The notes under the pieces were generated by a model that saw only the letters and a list, made by a program, of their open reading frames with translations, did not search any database and had not been told where the DNA came from. A program made the position numbers and the translations under genes. From Alphaproteobacteria bacterium (GTDB lineage: Bacteria; Pseudomonadota; Alphaproteobacteria; JAEULC01), in the NCBI GenBank assembly GCA_023150455.1, contig JAKLKW010000023.1:1-38272 (forward strand): a stretch of DNA of 38,272 nt, written 5' to 3'. Shown here piece after piece: positions 25,425-36,029 of this stretch (positions are counted from its first letter, which is position 1; each line of letters opens with the position of its first letter).

Positions 25425-25928
25425 TCAGCGCGCCATCGCATAGGCCTCGGCGAAGCGCGCGTCCGCCTCGGCGTCGAGCGTCTCCTCGATCAGGGGAATC
25501 AACGCGACCTCTTCCTTCTCGATGTGCGACAGGAGGGACTCGACCAGCTCGCCCGCCAGGCGGTGGAACTCCACCCACGCGTCGGGCGCGAAGGAACCGT
25601 CCTGGCCCGCCTGCAGCAACGCGCGCAGGCGCAGGCGCGCCGGCAGCATGGACGCGTGCTCCTCGGTCAGCAGTGGCCCGAGATCGCCTTCCCCGCGCGC
25701 TTCGAGGGCCGGAAACAGCTCGTCCTCCTCGAAGCGGAAGTGCCGTTCGATCTCGCCGACGAGGGCGTCGCCGAGATCGCGGCGCAGGGATGCGAAGGCC
25801 GCGTCGTCCGCGCCCGGCGGGTTGGACGGACCGTGGCGGGCGAGCGCGCCGCCGAGCCGCTCCATCAAGGCGGCGGCTTGCATGTGCTCCTCGTGCAGCA
25901 TGCGCGAGACCTGGCGATCGAACGTCAT
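25425..25928 (-). CDS. Hemerythrin-like (HHE) domain protein
   Basis: The 167-residue, mostly helical protein has the repeated His/Glu pattern of HHE domains. HEEHMQAA lies at 12-19, His63 and Glu67 in HFRFEEDELF, His91 in EEHASML, and HIEKEE from His135. These would bind a di-iron centre. Such proteins bind or sense oxygen, NO or iron. Its ATG overlaps the hcrB stop (ATGA), so it is made together with 4-hydroxybenzoyl-CoA reductase, whose clusters and partners are oxygen-sensitive. A role in oxygen scavenging or iron-cluster repair is inferred from context only. No extra signalling domain is present. Confidence 0.88.
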   Translation of the reverse strand: MTFDRQVSRMLHEEHMQAAALMERLGGALARHGPSNPPGADDAAFASLRRDLGDALVGEIERHFRFEEDELFPALEARGEGDLGPLLTEEHASMLPARLRLRALLQAGQDGSFAPDAWVEFHRLAGELVESLLSHIEKEEVALIPLIEETLDAEADARFAEAYAMAR

Positions 25929-26962
25929 GGCTTCATCTCCGATTGGGGGGCCGTCGCGCCGCCGCCCCGCATGGGCGGCTGCGCCGCCTCGGCGAAGAGC
26001 CGGCGCACCAGCCGCCGCGTCAGCGCCGCGGCGACGCGCCGGCGATAGTGGGCGGGCGTCATGGTGCTGCGCATCGGCGAGACCTGCTTCTGCACCAGCT
26101 TGTCCAGCCTCTCGAGCGCCGCGTCGTCGACGCCGTGTCCGATCTCGGCATCCGTCCCGGCAAGCCGGAACGGCCGGGAGCCGGTTCCGGTGAGGGCGAC
26201 CCGCAACCCGGCCAACGTGTCGCCCGACCGCCGCAGCGCGACCGCGACGCCCGCCAGCGGGAAGTCGATCGCGCCGCGAACGCGCGACTTCGCGTAGTCG
26301 GCGATCCATCCGGATGCCGCCGGAACGTGCAGCGCCACCAGCAATTCCTCGTCGCCGAGGCAGAGAGGCGCCGCGCCGTCGTCGCGATAGAGCTCGCACA
26401 GCTTCGCGATGCGCCGGCCGCCCGGTCCCGCTATCTCGACGCTCGCATCGAGGACCATCGCCGCCGGGGCGAGGTCGCCGCTGAATGCGGCATGGCAGCG
26501 CGTGCCGGTGGGCGCGACGTGGCAGACCGTTCCCTCGCGCTTCAGGCAAAAGCCGTTTGCCCGGCGCCACCACTGGCTCTGGTTGTAGAACACGCAACGG
26601 GTATCGAGGCAGAGGTTGCCGCCGACCGTCGCGGCCGTGCGATGCTGCGGCCCGGCCACGGTGGCCGCGGCGGATGCCAGCACCGGCGCATGGCGCGCGA
26701 CCAGAGCATCGGCCTGCAGCCGCGCCAGCGTCGTCGCGGCGCCGATCCGCAGCCGGTCGCCGTCGACCGCGATGCCGGCGAGCTCGGCGATCATGCCGAT
26801 GTCGATCAGTGTTTCCGGCTCGACCAGGCCGCGCGCCATTGCGGGCAGCAGGTCCGTGCCGCCGGCAAGGAAGCGGGCGAGGGGATCGGCCGCGCGCGCC
26901 GCGAGCGCTTCCGCCAGCGAGCGGGGCGTCACGAGGCGGAATCCGGGCATCGCCGCCGTCAT
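25925..26962 (-). CDS. hcrB: 4-hydroxybenzoyl-CoA reductase FAD/[4Fe-4S] subunit HcrB
   Basis: The 345-residue protein is a CO-dehydrogenase-type FAD subunit (FLAGGTDLLPAM; TVGGNLCLDTRC). It also carries the insertion found in 4-hydroxybenzoyl-CoA reductases that binds an additional [4Fe-4S] cluster: Cys123, Cys139, Cys147 and Cys156. The spacing of 16, 8 and 9 residues equals, as I recall, that of the Thauera aromatica ligands. This insert separates HcrB from ordinary xanthine-oxidase-like subunits and lets electrons run 'backwards' from ferredoxin to substrate. ATG 26962 overlaps the hcrA stop. Thauera-type gene order and overlap with the hemerythrin gene support co-translation. Confidence 0.95.
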   Translation of the reverse strand: MTAAMPGFRLVTPRSLAEALAARAADPLARFLAGGTDLLPAMARGLVEPETLIDIGMIAELAGIAVDGDRLRIGAATTLARLQADALVARHAPVLASAAATVAGPQHRTAATVGGNLCLDTRCVFYNQSQWWRRANGFCLKREGTVCHVAPTGTRCHAAFSGDLAPAAMVLDASVEIAGPGGRRIAKLCELYRDDGAAPLCLGDEELLVALHVPAASGWIADYAKSRVRGAIDFPLAGVAVALRRSGDTLAGLRVALTGTGSRPFRLAGTDAEIGHGVDDAALERLDKLVQKQVSPMRSTMTPAHYRRRVAAALTRRLVRRLFAEAAQPPMRGGGATAPQSEMKP

Positions 26963-29286
26963 GCCGCGCCCCTGGCGGCCGCCAGGCGCAGCTCGCGCCT
27001 GCGCTTGGCGAGCGCTTCCAGGACCTTGTCGGGCGTTATCGGCAGCTCGAGGAAGCGCACGCCGATCGCGTCGGCGACGGCGTTGGCCAGCGCCGGCATG
27101 AAGCCGGCCAGCGAGCCTTCGCCGGCCTCCTTGGCGCCGAACGGCCCGTTCGGGTCCACGCTCTCGACGATCTGCACGTCGATCGGCGGCGATTCCTGGA
27201 TCGTCGGGACGCGGTAGTCCAGCAGGTTGGCCGCAAGCGGCAGTCCGTCCTCGTAGCGCGTCTCCTCCGACAGCGCCTGGCCCATGCCCATCCAGACCGA
27301 TCCCTGCACCTGGCCCTCGACCGACAGCGGGTTGAGCGCCCGCCCGCAGTCGTGCGCCACCCAGACTCTTTCCACCGCGATCGCGCCGGTTTCCTGGTCG
27401 ACGGCCACCTCGACCACCTGGGCCGCGTAGCTGTAGCCCATGGTCGCGCCGACCGCGCCGCCGCGCTGCTTGCCGCCCTGGTACGCCACGGGGACGGTGA
27501 AGCTGCCGGAAGTCGTGATCGGGCCCGCCTCGCCCAGCGCGGCGCGCACGACCGCGTCGAACGCCAGGCCCTCGTGCTGGCCGCCGGGGACGCGGAAGAC
27601 CTCGTCGCCGCATTCGACGATCGCCGGGTCCGCATCGAGGAGGCGCGCGGCGGCCTCGATCAGCCGCCGCCGCAGCTTTTGCGCCGCGTCCAGCGCCGCG
27701 TTGCCCACCATGAACGTGACGCGCGAGGAGTACGATCCGTTGTCCTTCGGCGTCACCGCGCTGTCGTTGGCGATCACGCGTATGCGCTCGACGGCAATGC
27801 CGAGGACTTCGGCCGCGACCTGCGCCAGCACGGTGGACGAGCCTTGGCCGATATCGGCGGCACCGGTCAGCAGGGTCACGCTGCCGTCGAAATCGAGCTT
27901 CAGGTTGACGACGGCGTGCGGCTCGCCGGTCCAGTGCACCGGCTTGGCCGCGCCGCTGACGTAGTGCGAGCACGCCATCCCGAGCCCGCGTCCCGGCGCG
28001 GGCTGGCGGCGACGCTCGCGCCAGGCGCTGGCCCGTTCCACGCGGTCGAGGCACTCCGCCAGGCCGCAGGAGTTGACGATCGCTCCGTTGGGCGTGGTGC
28101 AGGGCGCGGCGAGGAGGTTGGCGCGCCGGACGGCAAAGGGATCGAGGCCGAGCGCCTCGGCCATCTCGTCCATCAGGCATTCGAAGGCGTGCCGCACGTT
28201 GACCGTGCCGTGGCCGCGCATCGCGCCGCAGGGCGGCGTATTGGTGTAGACCCGGTAGCCGTCGTACCGCACGGCCGCGATGTCGTAGATGGCATGCAGC
28301 AGGGCGCCCGCGTACAGAACCGTGACGATGCCGTAGCCGGCATAGGCGCCGCCGCGCTGGACCACCTCGCAGGCCGCGGCCGTGACGCGGCCGTTCTCGG
28401 CCATGCCGAGCTTCAGCCTCACCTCCGTCTCGGGGCGCCCGCGATGGGTGAGCGCCGTCTCCTCGCGGCTGAGCTCGACCTTCACGGCGCCATTGGCGGC
28501 ACGGGCGAGGAGGGCGGCGACGAGCTCGAAGTTCAGGGTTTCCGTCCGCGCGCCGAATCCGCCGCCGACGAACGGCTTGACCACGCGGATGCGGCTCTCC
28601 GCGACGCCCAGGCAGCGCGCCAGCATCAGGTGCACGTAATAGGGCACCTGCGACACCGTCCACAGCGTCAGCTGACCGCGCTCGCCGTCCCAGCGCGCCA
28701 GCGCCGCATGCGGCTCGATATGCGCGTGGGTCACCTCGGCGCAGCGATAGGTCGCCTCGCGCACCAGCTTCGCCGCGGCGAACCCGGCCGTCACGTCGCC
28801 GAACTCGTGATGCACCTCGCGCTGGATGTTGTTCGGGCTGCCGGCATGCAGCGGCGTCGCGCCCGGCGCGCGCGCCGCGTCGGCCGAGAAATAGGCGGGC
28901 AGCTCGCGCGCGGTGAAGCGGATCAGCCCGATCGCCCGTTCGGCGGTCGCCGCATCGACGGCGGCCACGGCGGCGACCGGCTCGCCGCGATAGCGCACGC
29001 GGCCGCGCGCCAAGGGATACTCGTTCATCGCGATGGGCAGCACGCCGTAGGTCTGGTCGCAGTCCGCGCCGGTGACGACGGCGGCGACACCCGGCAGCGC
29101 GCGCGCCGCCGCGACGTCGACCTCGACGATCTCCGCATGGGCATGGGGACTGCGCAGGATCCGGCCTACCAGCGCGTCGGGTGCGGCGATGTCGGCCGTG
29201 TAGCGGGCGGCACCCGTGACCTTCTCCGGCCCGTCGATCAGGGGCAGGCGCCGGCCGATGGCATGATCGCGGGCGGAGCCGGTCAT
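26959..29286 (-). CDS. hcrA: 4-hydroxybenzoyl-CoA reductase molybdenum subunit HcrA
   Basis: The 775-residue xanthine-oxidase-family large subunit begins IGRRLPLIDGPEKVTGAARYTADI. It has the molybdopterin-cytosine-dinucleotide contact motifs VGGGFGARTE, AMRGHG, DIGQGSSTVL and NGSYSSRV, and ends with GAKEAGEGSLAG, whose glutamates (Glu720/Glu723) include the expected active-site residue. With HcrB and HcrC it removes the para-hydroxyl of 4-hydroxybenzoyl-CoA as water, giving benzoyl-CoA, in the cytoplasm. The call depends on the HcrB [4Fe-4S] insert and on the adjacent bcr genes; alone it would be only a xanthine-oxidase-like hydroxylase. Start and stop both overlap neighbours by 4 bp. Confidence 0.94.
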   Translation of the reverse strand: MTGSARDHAIGRRLPLIDGPEKVTGAARYTADIAAPDALVGRILRSPHAHAEIVEVDVAAARALPGVAAVVTGADCDQTYGVLPIAMNEYPLARGRVRYRGEPVAAVAAVDAATAERAIGLIRFTARELPAYFSADAARAPGATPLHAGSPNNIQREVHHEFGDVTAGFAAAKLVREATYRCAEVTHAHIEPHAALARWDGERGQLTLWTVSQVPYYVHLMLARCLGVAESRIRVVKPFVGGGFGARTETLNFELVAALLARAANGAVKVELSREETALTHRGRPETEVRLKLGMAENGRVTAAACEVVQRGGAYAGYGIVTVLYAGALLHAIYDIAAVRYDGYRVYTNTPPCGAMRGHGTVNVRHAFECLMDEMAEALGLDPFAVRRANLLAAPCTTPNGAIVNSCGLAECLDRVERASAWRERRRQPAPGRGLGMACSHYVSGAAKPVHWTGEPHAVVNLKLDFDGSVTLLTGAADIGQGSSTVLAQVAAEVLGIAVERIRVIANDSAVTPKDNGSYSSRVTFMVGNAALDAAQKLRRRLIEAAARLLDADPAIVECGDEVFRVPGGQHEGLAFDAVVRAALGEAGPITTSGSFTVPVAYQGGKQRGGAVGATMGYSYAAQVVEVAVDQETGAIAVERVWVAHDCGRALNPLSVEGQVQGSVWMGMGQALSEETRYEDGLPLAANLLDYRVPTIQESPPIDVQIVESVDPNGPFGAKEAGEGSLAGFMPALANAVADAIGVRFLELPITPDKVLEALAKRRRELRLAAARGAA

Positions 29287-29750
29287 GGTTCGGCGGCCGC
29301 CGACGTCTTGACCGACTCGATGATCTTCACGTAGCCGGTGCAGCGGCACAGGTTGCCGGACAGGGCGTCGCGGATCGCCGCGTCGCTCGGGTTGCGGTTG
29401 CGGCGAAGCAGCGCCTCCGACGCCATGATCATCCCGGGGGTGCAGAAGCCGCACTGCGTGCCGAGGCGCTCGTGGAACGCGCGCTGCAGGCGCGACAGGC
29501 GCCCGCCGGGTGCCAGCCCCTCGATGGTCTCGACCCGCTTTCCCTCGCAGCGGCGCGCCAGTGTCAGGCAGGCGAGGACGGGCGCGTCGTCCAGCAGCAC
29601 CGTGCAGGCGCCGCATTCGCCGCCGTCGCAGCCCTGCTTGGTGCCGGTGAGCCCCGCGACGGCGCGCAGGTAGTCGAGCAGGGTCGAGCGGTCGCTGACG
29701 GCGTCCTCGCGCGTGCGGCCGTTCAGGACGAGGCGGAGGATCGATTTCAT
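29283..29750 (-). CDS. hcrC: 4-hydroxybenzoyl-CoA reductase 2[2Fe-2S] subunit HcrC
   Basis: The 155-residue protein has both clusters of the family's small subunit. The plant-type site is Cys41, Cys46, Cys49 and Cys61 (GCDGGECGACT ... C). The helical-domain site is Cys100, Cys103, Cys135 and Cys137 (CGFCTPGM ... CRCTGY). It relays electrons between the FAD subunit and the molybdenum site. The ATG at 29750 overlaps the stop of the ligase gene, and the stop overlaps the hcrA start, so ligase and reductase are translationally coupled. Confidence 0.95.
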   Translation of the reverse strand: MKSILRLVLNGRTREDAVSDRSTLLDYLRAVAGLTGTKQGCDGGECGACTVLLDDAPVLACLTLARRCEGKRVETIEGLAPGGRLSRLQRAFHERLGTQCGFCTPGMIMASEALLRRNRNPSDAAIRDALSGNLCRCTGYVKIIESVKTSAAAEP

Positions 29751-31098
29751 GACGGGACCTTGCGCAGGTCGCGCACGCGCACGGCCTTGCCCTGCGAGCG
29801 CGGCACCTCGCCCGGCTGCTTCACCGCGACCTCGCAGGTGACGCCGATGGCCGACTTGAGGTGGTGCCTGACCGCGGCGCCGATGCGGGCGCGGTCGCCC
29901 TCGCTTGTGCCGCCATCGGCGGCCTCGACCTCGACCCTCAGCGAGTCGAGCGCGCCCGCGCGTTCCACCACCAGCTGGTAGTGCGGCGCCAGCCCGCGGA
30001 ATCCGACCAGCAGTGTCTCGATCTGCGATGGATACACGTTCACGCCGCGAATGATCAGCATGTCGTCGTTCCGCCCGGTGATCCGCATGATGCGCAGATG
30101 CGTGCGGCCGCAAACGCAGCGATCCGCGGTCAGGCGCGTGATGTCGCGCGTGCGGTAGCGGACCATGGGCAGCGCTTCCTTGGTCAGCGTCGTGATCACC
30201 AGCTCGCCGGTGTGACCGAAAGGAAGCGGCTTGCCGGTTTCGGGGTCGATCACCTCGAACAGGAAATGATCCTCCCAGCCGTGCAGTCCCGCGCGCGCTT
30301 CGACGCATTCGACCGCGACGCCGGGCCCCATGATCTCGGACAAGCCGTATACGTCGACCGCCTTGATGCCGAGGCGGCGGTCGAGCTCGGCGCGCATGGC
30401 CTCGCTCCAGGGCTCGGCGCCGAACAGCCCGACGCGCAGGCGCGAGCGGGCCAGGTCGATGCCGTCCCGCTCGGCCGCCTCGACGATGTTGAGGGCGTAG
30501 GACGGCGTGCTGCACAGGACGTCGGCGTCGAAGTCGCGGATGAGGACGAGCTGCTTCTCGGTGTTGCCGCCGGACATCGGCACGACAACGCAGCCCAGCC
30601 GCTCGCCGCCGTAATGCGCGCCCAGGCCGCCGGTGAACAGCCCATATCCGTAGGCGTTGTGCACGACGTCGCCGGGACGCGCGCCGGCGCACGCCATCGA
30701 GCGCGCCATCAGCTCCGCCCAGTTCTCGATGTCGTCCCGCGTGTAGCCGACCACGGTCGGCTTGCCGGTGGTGCCCGACGACGCGTGCAGCCGGGCGAGC
30801 CGATTGCGCGGCACCGCGAACAGGCCGAACGGATAGTTGTCGCGCAGATCGGCCTTGGTCGTGAACGGCAGGTGCGCGACGTCGTCGAGGGAGGCGATGG
30901 CAGCAGGGCTGACGCCCGCCGCATCGAAGGCGCGACGGTAGTGCGCGACGCGATCGTAGGCGTGCCGCACGACCTGCTTGAGCCGGGAAAGCTGCAGCGC
31001 CGCGAGCGCGTCGCGCGATGCGGTCTCGATCTCCGGGTTGCGCATATGGGCGGGCACGTCGCGGGCGCTGCCGAGGGTCCGTGCTGCATGGGCGTTCA

Positions 31099-31099
<1 letters not shown>
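29747..31099 (-). CDS. Phenylacetate-CoA-ligase-like adenylate-forming enzyme (PaaK/PadJ type)
   Basis: The 450-residue product is of the short PaaK type. The AMP-binding loop SSGTTGKPT is at 107-115, NAYGYGLFTGGLG follows, then YGLSEIMGPGVA, GELVITTLTKEALPMVRYRTRD and RIMRITGRNDDMLIIRGVNVYPSQIE. It activates phenylacetate or a hydroxylated analogue to the CoA thioester. PadJ performs this in anaerobic degraders such as Aromatoleum and Thauera. The gene lies between a PadBCD-like oxidoreductase and 4-hydroxybenzoyl-CoA reductase with 4-bp overlaps at both ends. That supports an arylacetate, possibly 4-hydroxyphenylacetate, as substrate. Other aryl acids cannot be excluded. Confidence 0.9.
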
Positions 31100-32757
<1,658 letters not shown>

Positions 32758-35499
32758 CTACGCCGCGCTCCGCGCGCCGGGCGCGGGGCCCAGCTTGACG
32801 CGAACGAGGTCCGCGCCGCTGCCGGTCGCATCGGTCAGCGACAACGCCATCGGCGCCACGCTGTTGAGGCTGGCGAGGCCGAGATCCTTGGCGAATGGCG
32901 TCGCCCAGTGGTCGAACTGCCCGATCATCACGATCGTGTCGGGGCGGACCCCCTCGCGCAGGACGGCCCGGCCCTCGGTGGCGCCGGCGACGGATTCGAT
33001 CCGCACCGGATCGCCCTCGCCGATGCCGAGGCGGCGGGCCGTGGAGCGATTGATGATGACGCCCTTGTGGCCGGCGACGTTGAGCGCCACTTCGTTGATG
33101 ATCGGCAGGCCGGCGTTCGAGCCCCAGGCGTATTGCATGCTGCGCGCGGTCAGCGCCCAGAAGGGGAATTCGTCGGGGTCGCGGCCGACCGAGCGGGCGT
33201 AGCCGACATAGATGTCCGGGAACGCGTGGTAGTGCGGCAGCGGCTCGTATTCCCCGAGCTGCTTGTCCCACCAGGCGACGCCGATCTCGTGCAGCCGGGC
33301 GGCAAGCTGGGTCCCGTGGCGCTTGATGCGTTCCTGGTAGGGAATCTCGAAGCGCAGGCCGCGCTCCTTCAGCGTCGGGTAGAGATACCAGTCGGTCTCG
33401 GGGAAGGGCCGCAGCATGAAGCCGTTCTCGCGGAACCAGTCGATGCCGTGGACCTCCTCGCCGTGGGACAGCTCGTGGCTCGCGGCAAGCGCGACCCGAT
33501 TCCAGATCGCCTCGCTGCCGTGCGCCCCGGAGGGATCGAGGCTGTAGTCGTAGTCGGCGCCCTTGAGCTTGACGCCCGCCGCGCCGCGATTGATCGCCTC
33601 GTTGTACGCCGCGAGGAGCCCGGTGCGTTCGGCCAGCGCCGTTGCGATCTCGGTCATGTCGCGGCAATCGACCGGCGGCTTGCCCGTCGGCTGCCGCACC
33701 GCCCAGCCGTGATGAGCCCAGAACTGCTCGATGAACTTGGTGCCGCCGATCTGCATCAGCTGCAGGCTCTCGAGGTCGGTCGCCTCGGGCAGCAGGATGT
33801 CGGCCATGTGGTTGGTTTCGTCGCGCGTGTAGGCGAAGGCGACGACGAAGGGGAATTCCGCGATGCGCCGGGCGACTTCCGGCGCTTCCCACGAGGAGAT
33901 CGCCGGGTTGGTGCGATAGACGAACCAGAGCTCGGGCTTCGACGGCGCGGGCCAGCGCTCGGGCGGCTTGCGCTGGAACAGCCAGGGCAGATGGGCGGGC
34001 CCCAGCGCGGCGGACCAGGGCGAATGCCCCGCCAGCGGTACCAGCGTGCGATAGGCGTTGCGGATGTGCGGCTTCGCCTGCCAGCCGTCGCGCGTGGTCT
34101 CGTTGAACGGGTAGTGCATGAAGCCGTCCGGTCCGGGCTGGACCGACTTCAGCCGGTCGCCGGCGGGGCGGTTGATCTTCACGTTGGTGCCGAGCAGCCC
34201 GCCGGGCACCTCGAGCGCGCCGACCAGGCACGCAAGCACGGTGCGCGCCCACACCGCCTGGTAGCCGCCCCAGCCGTTGTTGACGGTCTTGCCCAGGATG
34301 ACGGCGACGGGGCGGAACGGCATCGTGCGGCCGCCGATCTCGACGGTCTGGCCGACGCAGGCATGCGCCAGGAACTCGTCCGCGATGCGCCGGATCGTCG
34401 CCGCCGGGATGTCGCACTGGGCGGCCGCCCAGTCGGGCGTGTAGCGGGCGATGTGGTCGCGCAGCGCCTGGAAGGCCGGCTTGGCGTCGACCGCGGCCGC
34501 GTGCGTCCAGACCTGGTCGTCGGGGCCGACCTCCACGCCCGCGGCCTTGTGGACGCCTTCCAGCGCGGGCTCGCGCGCGCCGGCGTCGAACGGTTTCGCG
34601 GTGCCGTCGGCCGGATCCAGGACCAGCGGCTTGCGTGTCGCCGGGTCCCTGAGGAAGTAGCCGTTCGGACCCACGAGATAGGGCGCATTGGTATCGTGCG
34701 CCAGGAAGGGCACGTCGCACGCCTCGCGCCAGTCGCGCTCGTGCAGGATGCGGTGGATCAGCGCGTAGAGGAAGGCCGCGTCGGTCTTGGGCCGGATCGG
34801 AACCCACTCGCCCGCCATCGCGCCGGCGATCGACAGGTGCGGCTCGACCTGGACCCGCTTGATGCCGCGCGCGCGTGCGTCGGCGTGCCGCCACACGCCG
34901 GCGACGCCGCCGGACGCGTCGGTATTGGTGCCGCAGGAGATCACGTAGCGGCAGCGCGGCGTGTCGGGCGACACGATGAAGGCGCGATGCCACAGCTCGC
35001 CGTAGAGATGCTCCGAGTGGTAGCACTTGACGCCTTGGCCCGAGCCGAAGCCCATGTCGACGGGGCCCCAGGCGGACAGAAAGGCCGGCAGCGTGCCCAT
35101 GTACTGCGTCGGCGTGCCGCCGCCGCCGAAGCTGGCGGCGACGCGCGGGTAGCCTTGCTCGTCGATGACGCCCTTGGCGCGGATCTCGCGCAGCTTCGCG
35201 GCGATGGTGTCGAGCGCCTCCTCCCAGGATATCCTGACGAAGCCGGGATCGTGCGCCCGGCCCTTCAACGGGTTCGTGCGACGCATCGGGCCGGCGATGC
35301 GGTGGGGATTGTAGGTCTTCTGGATCAGCCCGTAGGCCTTGACGCAGACTCGCCCGCCGCCCGGATGCTCGTTGCAGATGTCGAAGTTCGGGGCGATGCG
35401 GACGGCAACGTCGTTCTTGACCTCCACCTTGAGCAGATCCGGTCCCGCCACGCACTGGTAGCAGTAGACCGGTATCCGCCGGGTGGAGGGAGCCGTCAT
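32758..35499 (-). CDS. Molybdopterin oxidoreductase large subunit, phenylacetyl-CoA:acceptor oxidoreductase-like (PadB-like)
   Basis: The 913-residue product is a DMSO-reductase-family catalytic subunit. The N-terminal cluster region has Cys13-x2-Cys16, Cys42 and Cys52 (GGGRVCVKAYG); the usual third cysteine after x3 is absent and Cys42 may replace it. Cys159 in GQGVKCYHSEHLYGE is a candidate molybdenum ligand. CGTNTDAS, FVYRTNPAISSWEAP and the C-terminal LARLGIGEGDPVRIES-like domain bind the pterin dinucleotides. No Tat signal is seen, so it is cytoplasmic. With the fused subunit it would oxidise the CH2 of phenylacetyl-CoA to a keto group and reduce quinone. ATG 35499 overlaps the thioesterase stop. 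Substrate is inferred from the adjoining phenylacetate-type ligase. Confidence 0.85.
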   Translation of the reverse strand: MTAPSTRRIPVYCYQCVAGPDLLKVEVKNDVAVRIAPNFDICNEHPGGGRVCVKAYGLIQKTYNPHRIAGPMRRTNPLKGRAHDPGFVRISWEEALDTIAAKLREIRAKGVIDEQGYPRVAASFGGGGTPTQYMGTLPAFLSAWGPVDMGFGSGQGVKCYHSEHLYGELWHRAFIVSPDTPRCRYVISCGTNTDASGGVAGVWRHADARARGIKRVQVEPHLSIAGAMAGEWVPIRPKTDAAFLYALIHRILHERDWREACDVPFLAHDTNAPYLVGPNGYFLRDPATRKPLVLDPADGTAKPFDAGAREPALEGVHKAAGVEVGPDDQVWTHAAAVDAKPAFQALRDHIARYTPDWAAAQCDIPAATIRRIADEFLAHACVGQTVEIGGRTMPFRPVAVILGKTVNNGWGGYQAVWARTVLACLVGALEVPGGLLGTNVKINRPAGDRLKSVQPGPDGFMHYPFNETTRDGWQAKPHIRNAYRTLVPLAGHSPWSAALGPAHLPWLFQRKPPERWPAPSKPELWFVYRTNPAISSWEAPEVARRIAEFPFVVAFAYTRDETNHMADILLPEATDLESLQLMQIGGTKFIEQFWAHHGWAVRQPTGKPPVDCRDMTEIATALAERTGLLAAYNEAINRGAAGVKLKGADYDYSLDPSGAHGSEAIWNRVALAASHELSHGEEVHGIDWFRENGFMLRPFPETDWYLYPTLKERGLRFEIPYQERIKRHGTQLAARLHEIGVAWWDKQLGEYEPLPHYHAFPDIYVGYARSVGRDPDEFPFWALTARSMQYAWGSNAGLPIINEVALNVAGHKGVIINRSTARRLGIGEGDPVRIESVAGATEGRAVLREGVRPDTIVMIGQFDHWATPFAKDLGLASLNSVAPMALSLTDATGSGADLVRVKLGPAPGARSAA

Positions 35500-35912
35500 G
35501 CGGTCGCCGCCGCGGCGGCCTTCGCCCGCTTCGCCGCCAGGCGTTCCTTCGTCTTGCCGACGTCGGCGACGAACCGGACGTGCCGGCCGCGCGCGACCTC
35601 CTCGACGGCGTCGCGGGCCGAGATGTCCAGGACCACCAGCCGGCCCTTGACCTCGGCGATGGTCGCCGTGATGTCGACCGGCATTCCCAGCAGGGTCGGC
35701 GCCACGTGATCCAGTTCGACCCGCGTGCCGACCGAATCCTCGCCGGCGTCCAGGTGCTGCAGCAGCAGGTCGCGGCACGTCATCTCGATGTCGCGGACCA
35801 GCCACGGCGTGGCATAGACCCGGGCGTCCTCGCCCATGAAGTCGATCGTGCGCGGACCGTCGACGACCCAGCGGCGCGTGACGGTTGCGCCCGTGACGAG
35901 GCTCGGCTTCAT
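35496..35912 (-). CDS. FlK-like hotdog-fold acyl-CoA thioesterase
   Basis: The 138-residue protein matches the fluoroacetyl-CoA thioesterase (FlK) type. Thr35 (VYATPWLV), Glu43 (DIEMTCRD) and His69 (ELDHVAPT) are spaced exactly as the FlK catalytic Thr42, Glu50 and His76. The DSVGTRVELDHVAPTLLGMPV strand follows the same pattern as FlK. Substrate here is more likely an aromatic or dead-end CoA ester than fluoroacetyl-CoA. It is the first gene of the ten-gene operon, with GGGAG before ATG 35912 and an ATGA overlap to the molybdenum-subunit gene. It may release trapped CoA when the pathway backs up. The C-terminus is an Ala/Lys-rich tail. Confidence 0.85.
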   Translation of the reverse strand: MKPSLVTGATVTRRWVVDGPRTIDFMGEDARVYATPWLVRDIEMTCRDLLLQHLDAGEDSVGTRVELDHVAPTLLGMPVDITATIAEVKGRLVVLDISARDAVEEVARGRHVRFVADVGKTKERLAAKRAKAAAAATA

Positions 35913-35951
35913 CGTCCGTCTCCCTGCGATGGCGGCGCGGCGGCGCGCTGT

Positions 35952-35981
35952 CCCGGCGCCAGTGTCCGGTCGGGCGCCGGG
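35952..35981. other. Leader hairpin upstream of the thioesterase-padBCD-hcr operon
   Basis: CCCGGCGCC (35952-35960) and GGCGCCGGG (35973-35981) are perfect 9-bp inverted arms around a 12-nt loop, between the CoA-ligase stop and the thioesterase start. No T-run follows in the leftward direction. It may end transcripts from the ligase gene, or act as a leader or processing element. Confidence 0.5.
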
Positions 35982-36010
35982 TGTTTCCTTGATCTTGGGC
36001 AATTAACAGG

Positions 36011-36029
36011 CATTTCGGTACGTGTATCC

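Noticed and set aside
26959-29750. Xanthine dehydrogenase or CO dehydrogenase for the hcr genes
   Set aside because: The [4Fe-4S] insert in the FAD subunit with 16/8/9 cysteine spacing and the adjacent benzoyl-CoA genes indicate 4-hydroxybenzoyl-CoA reductase.
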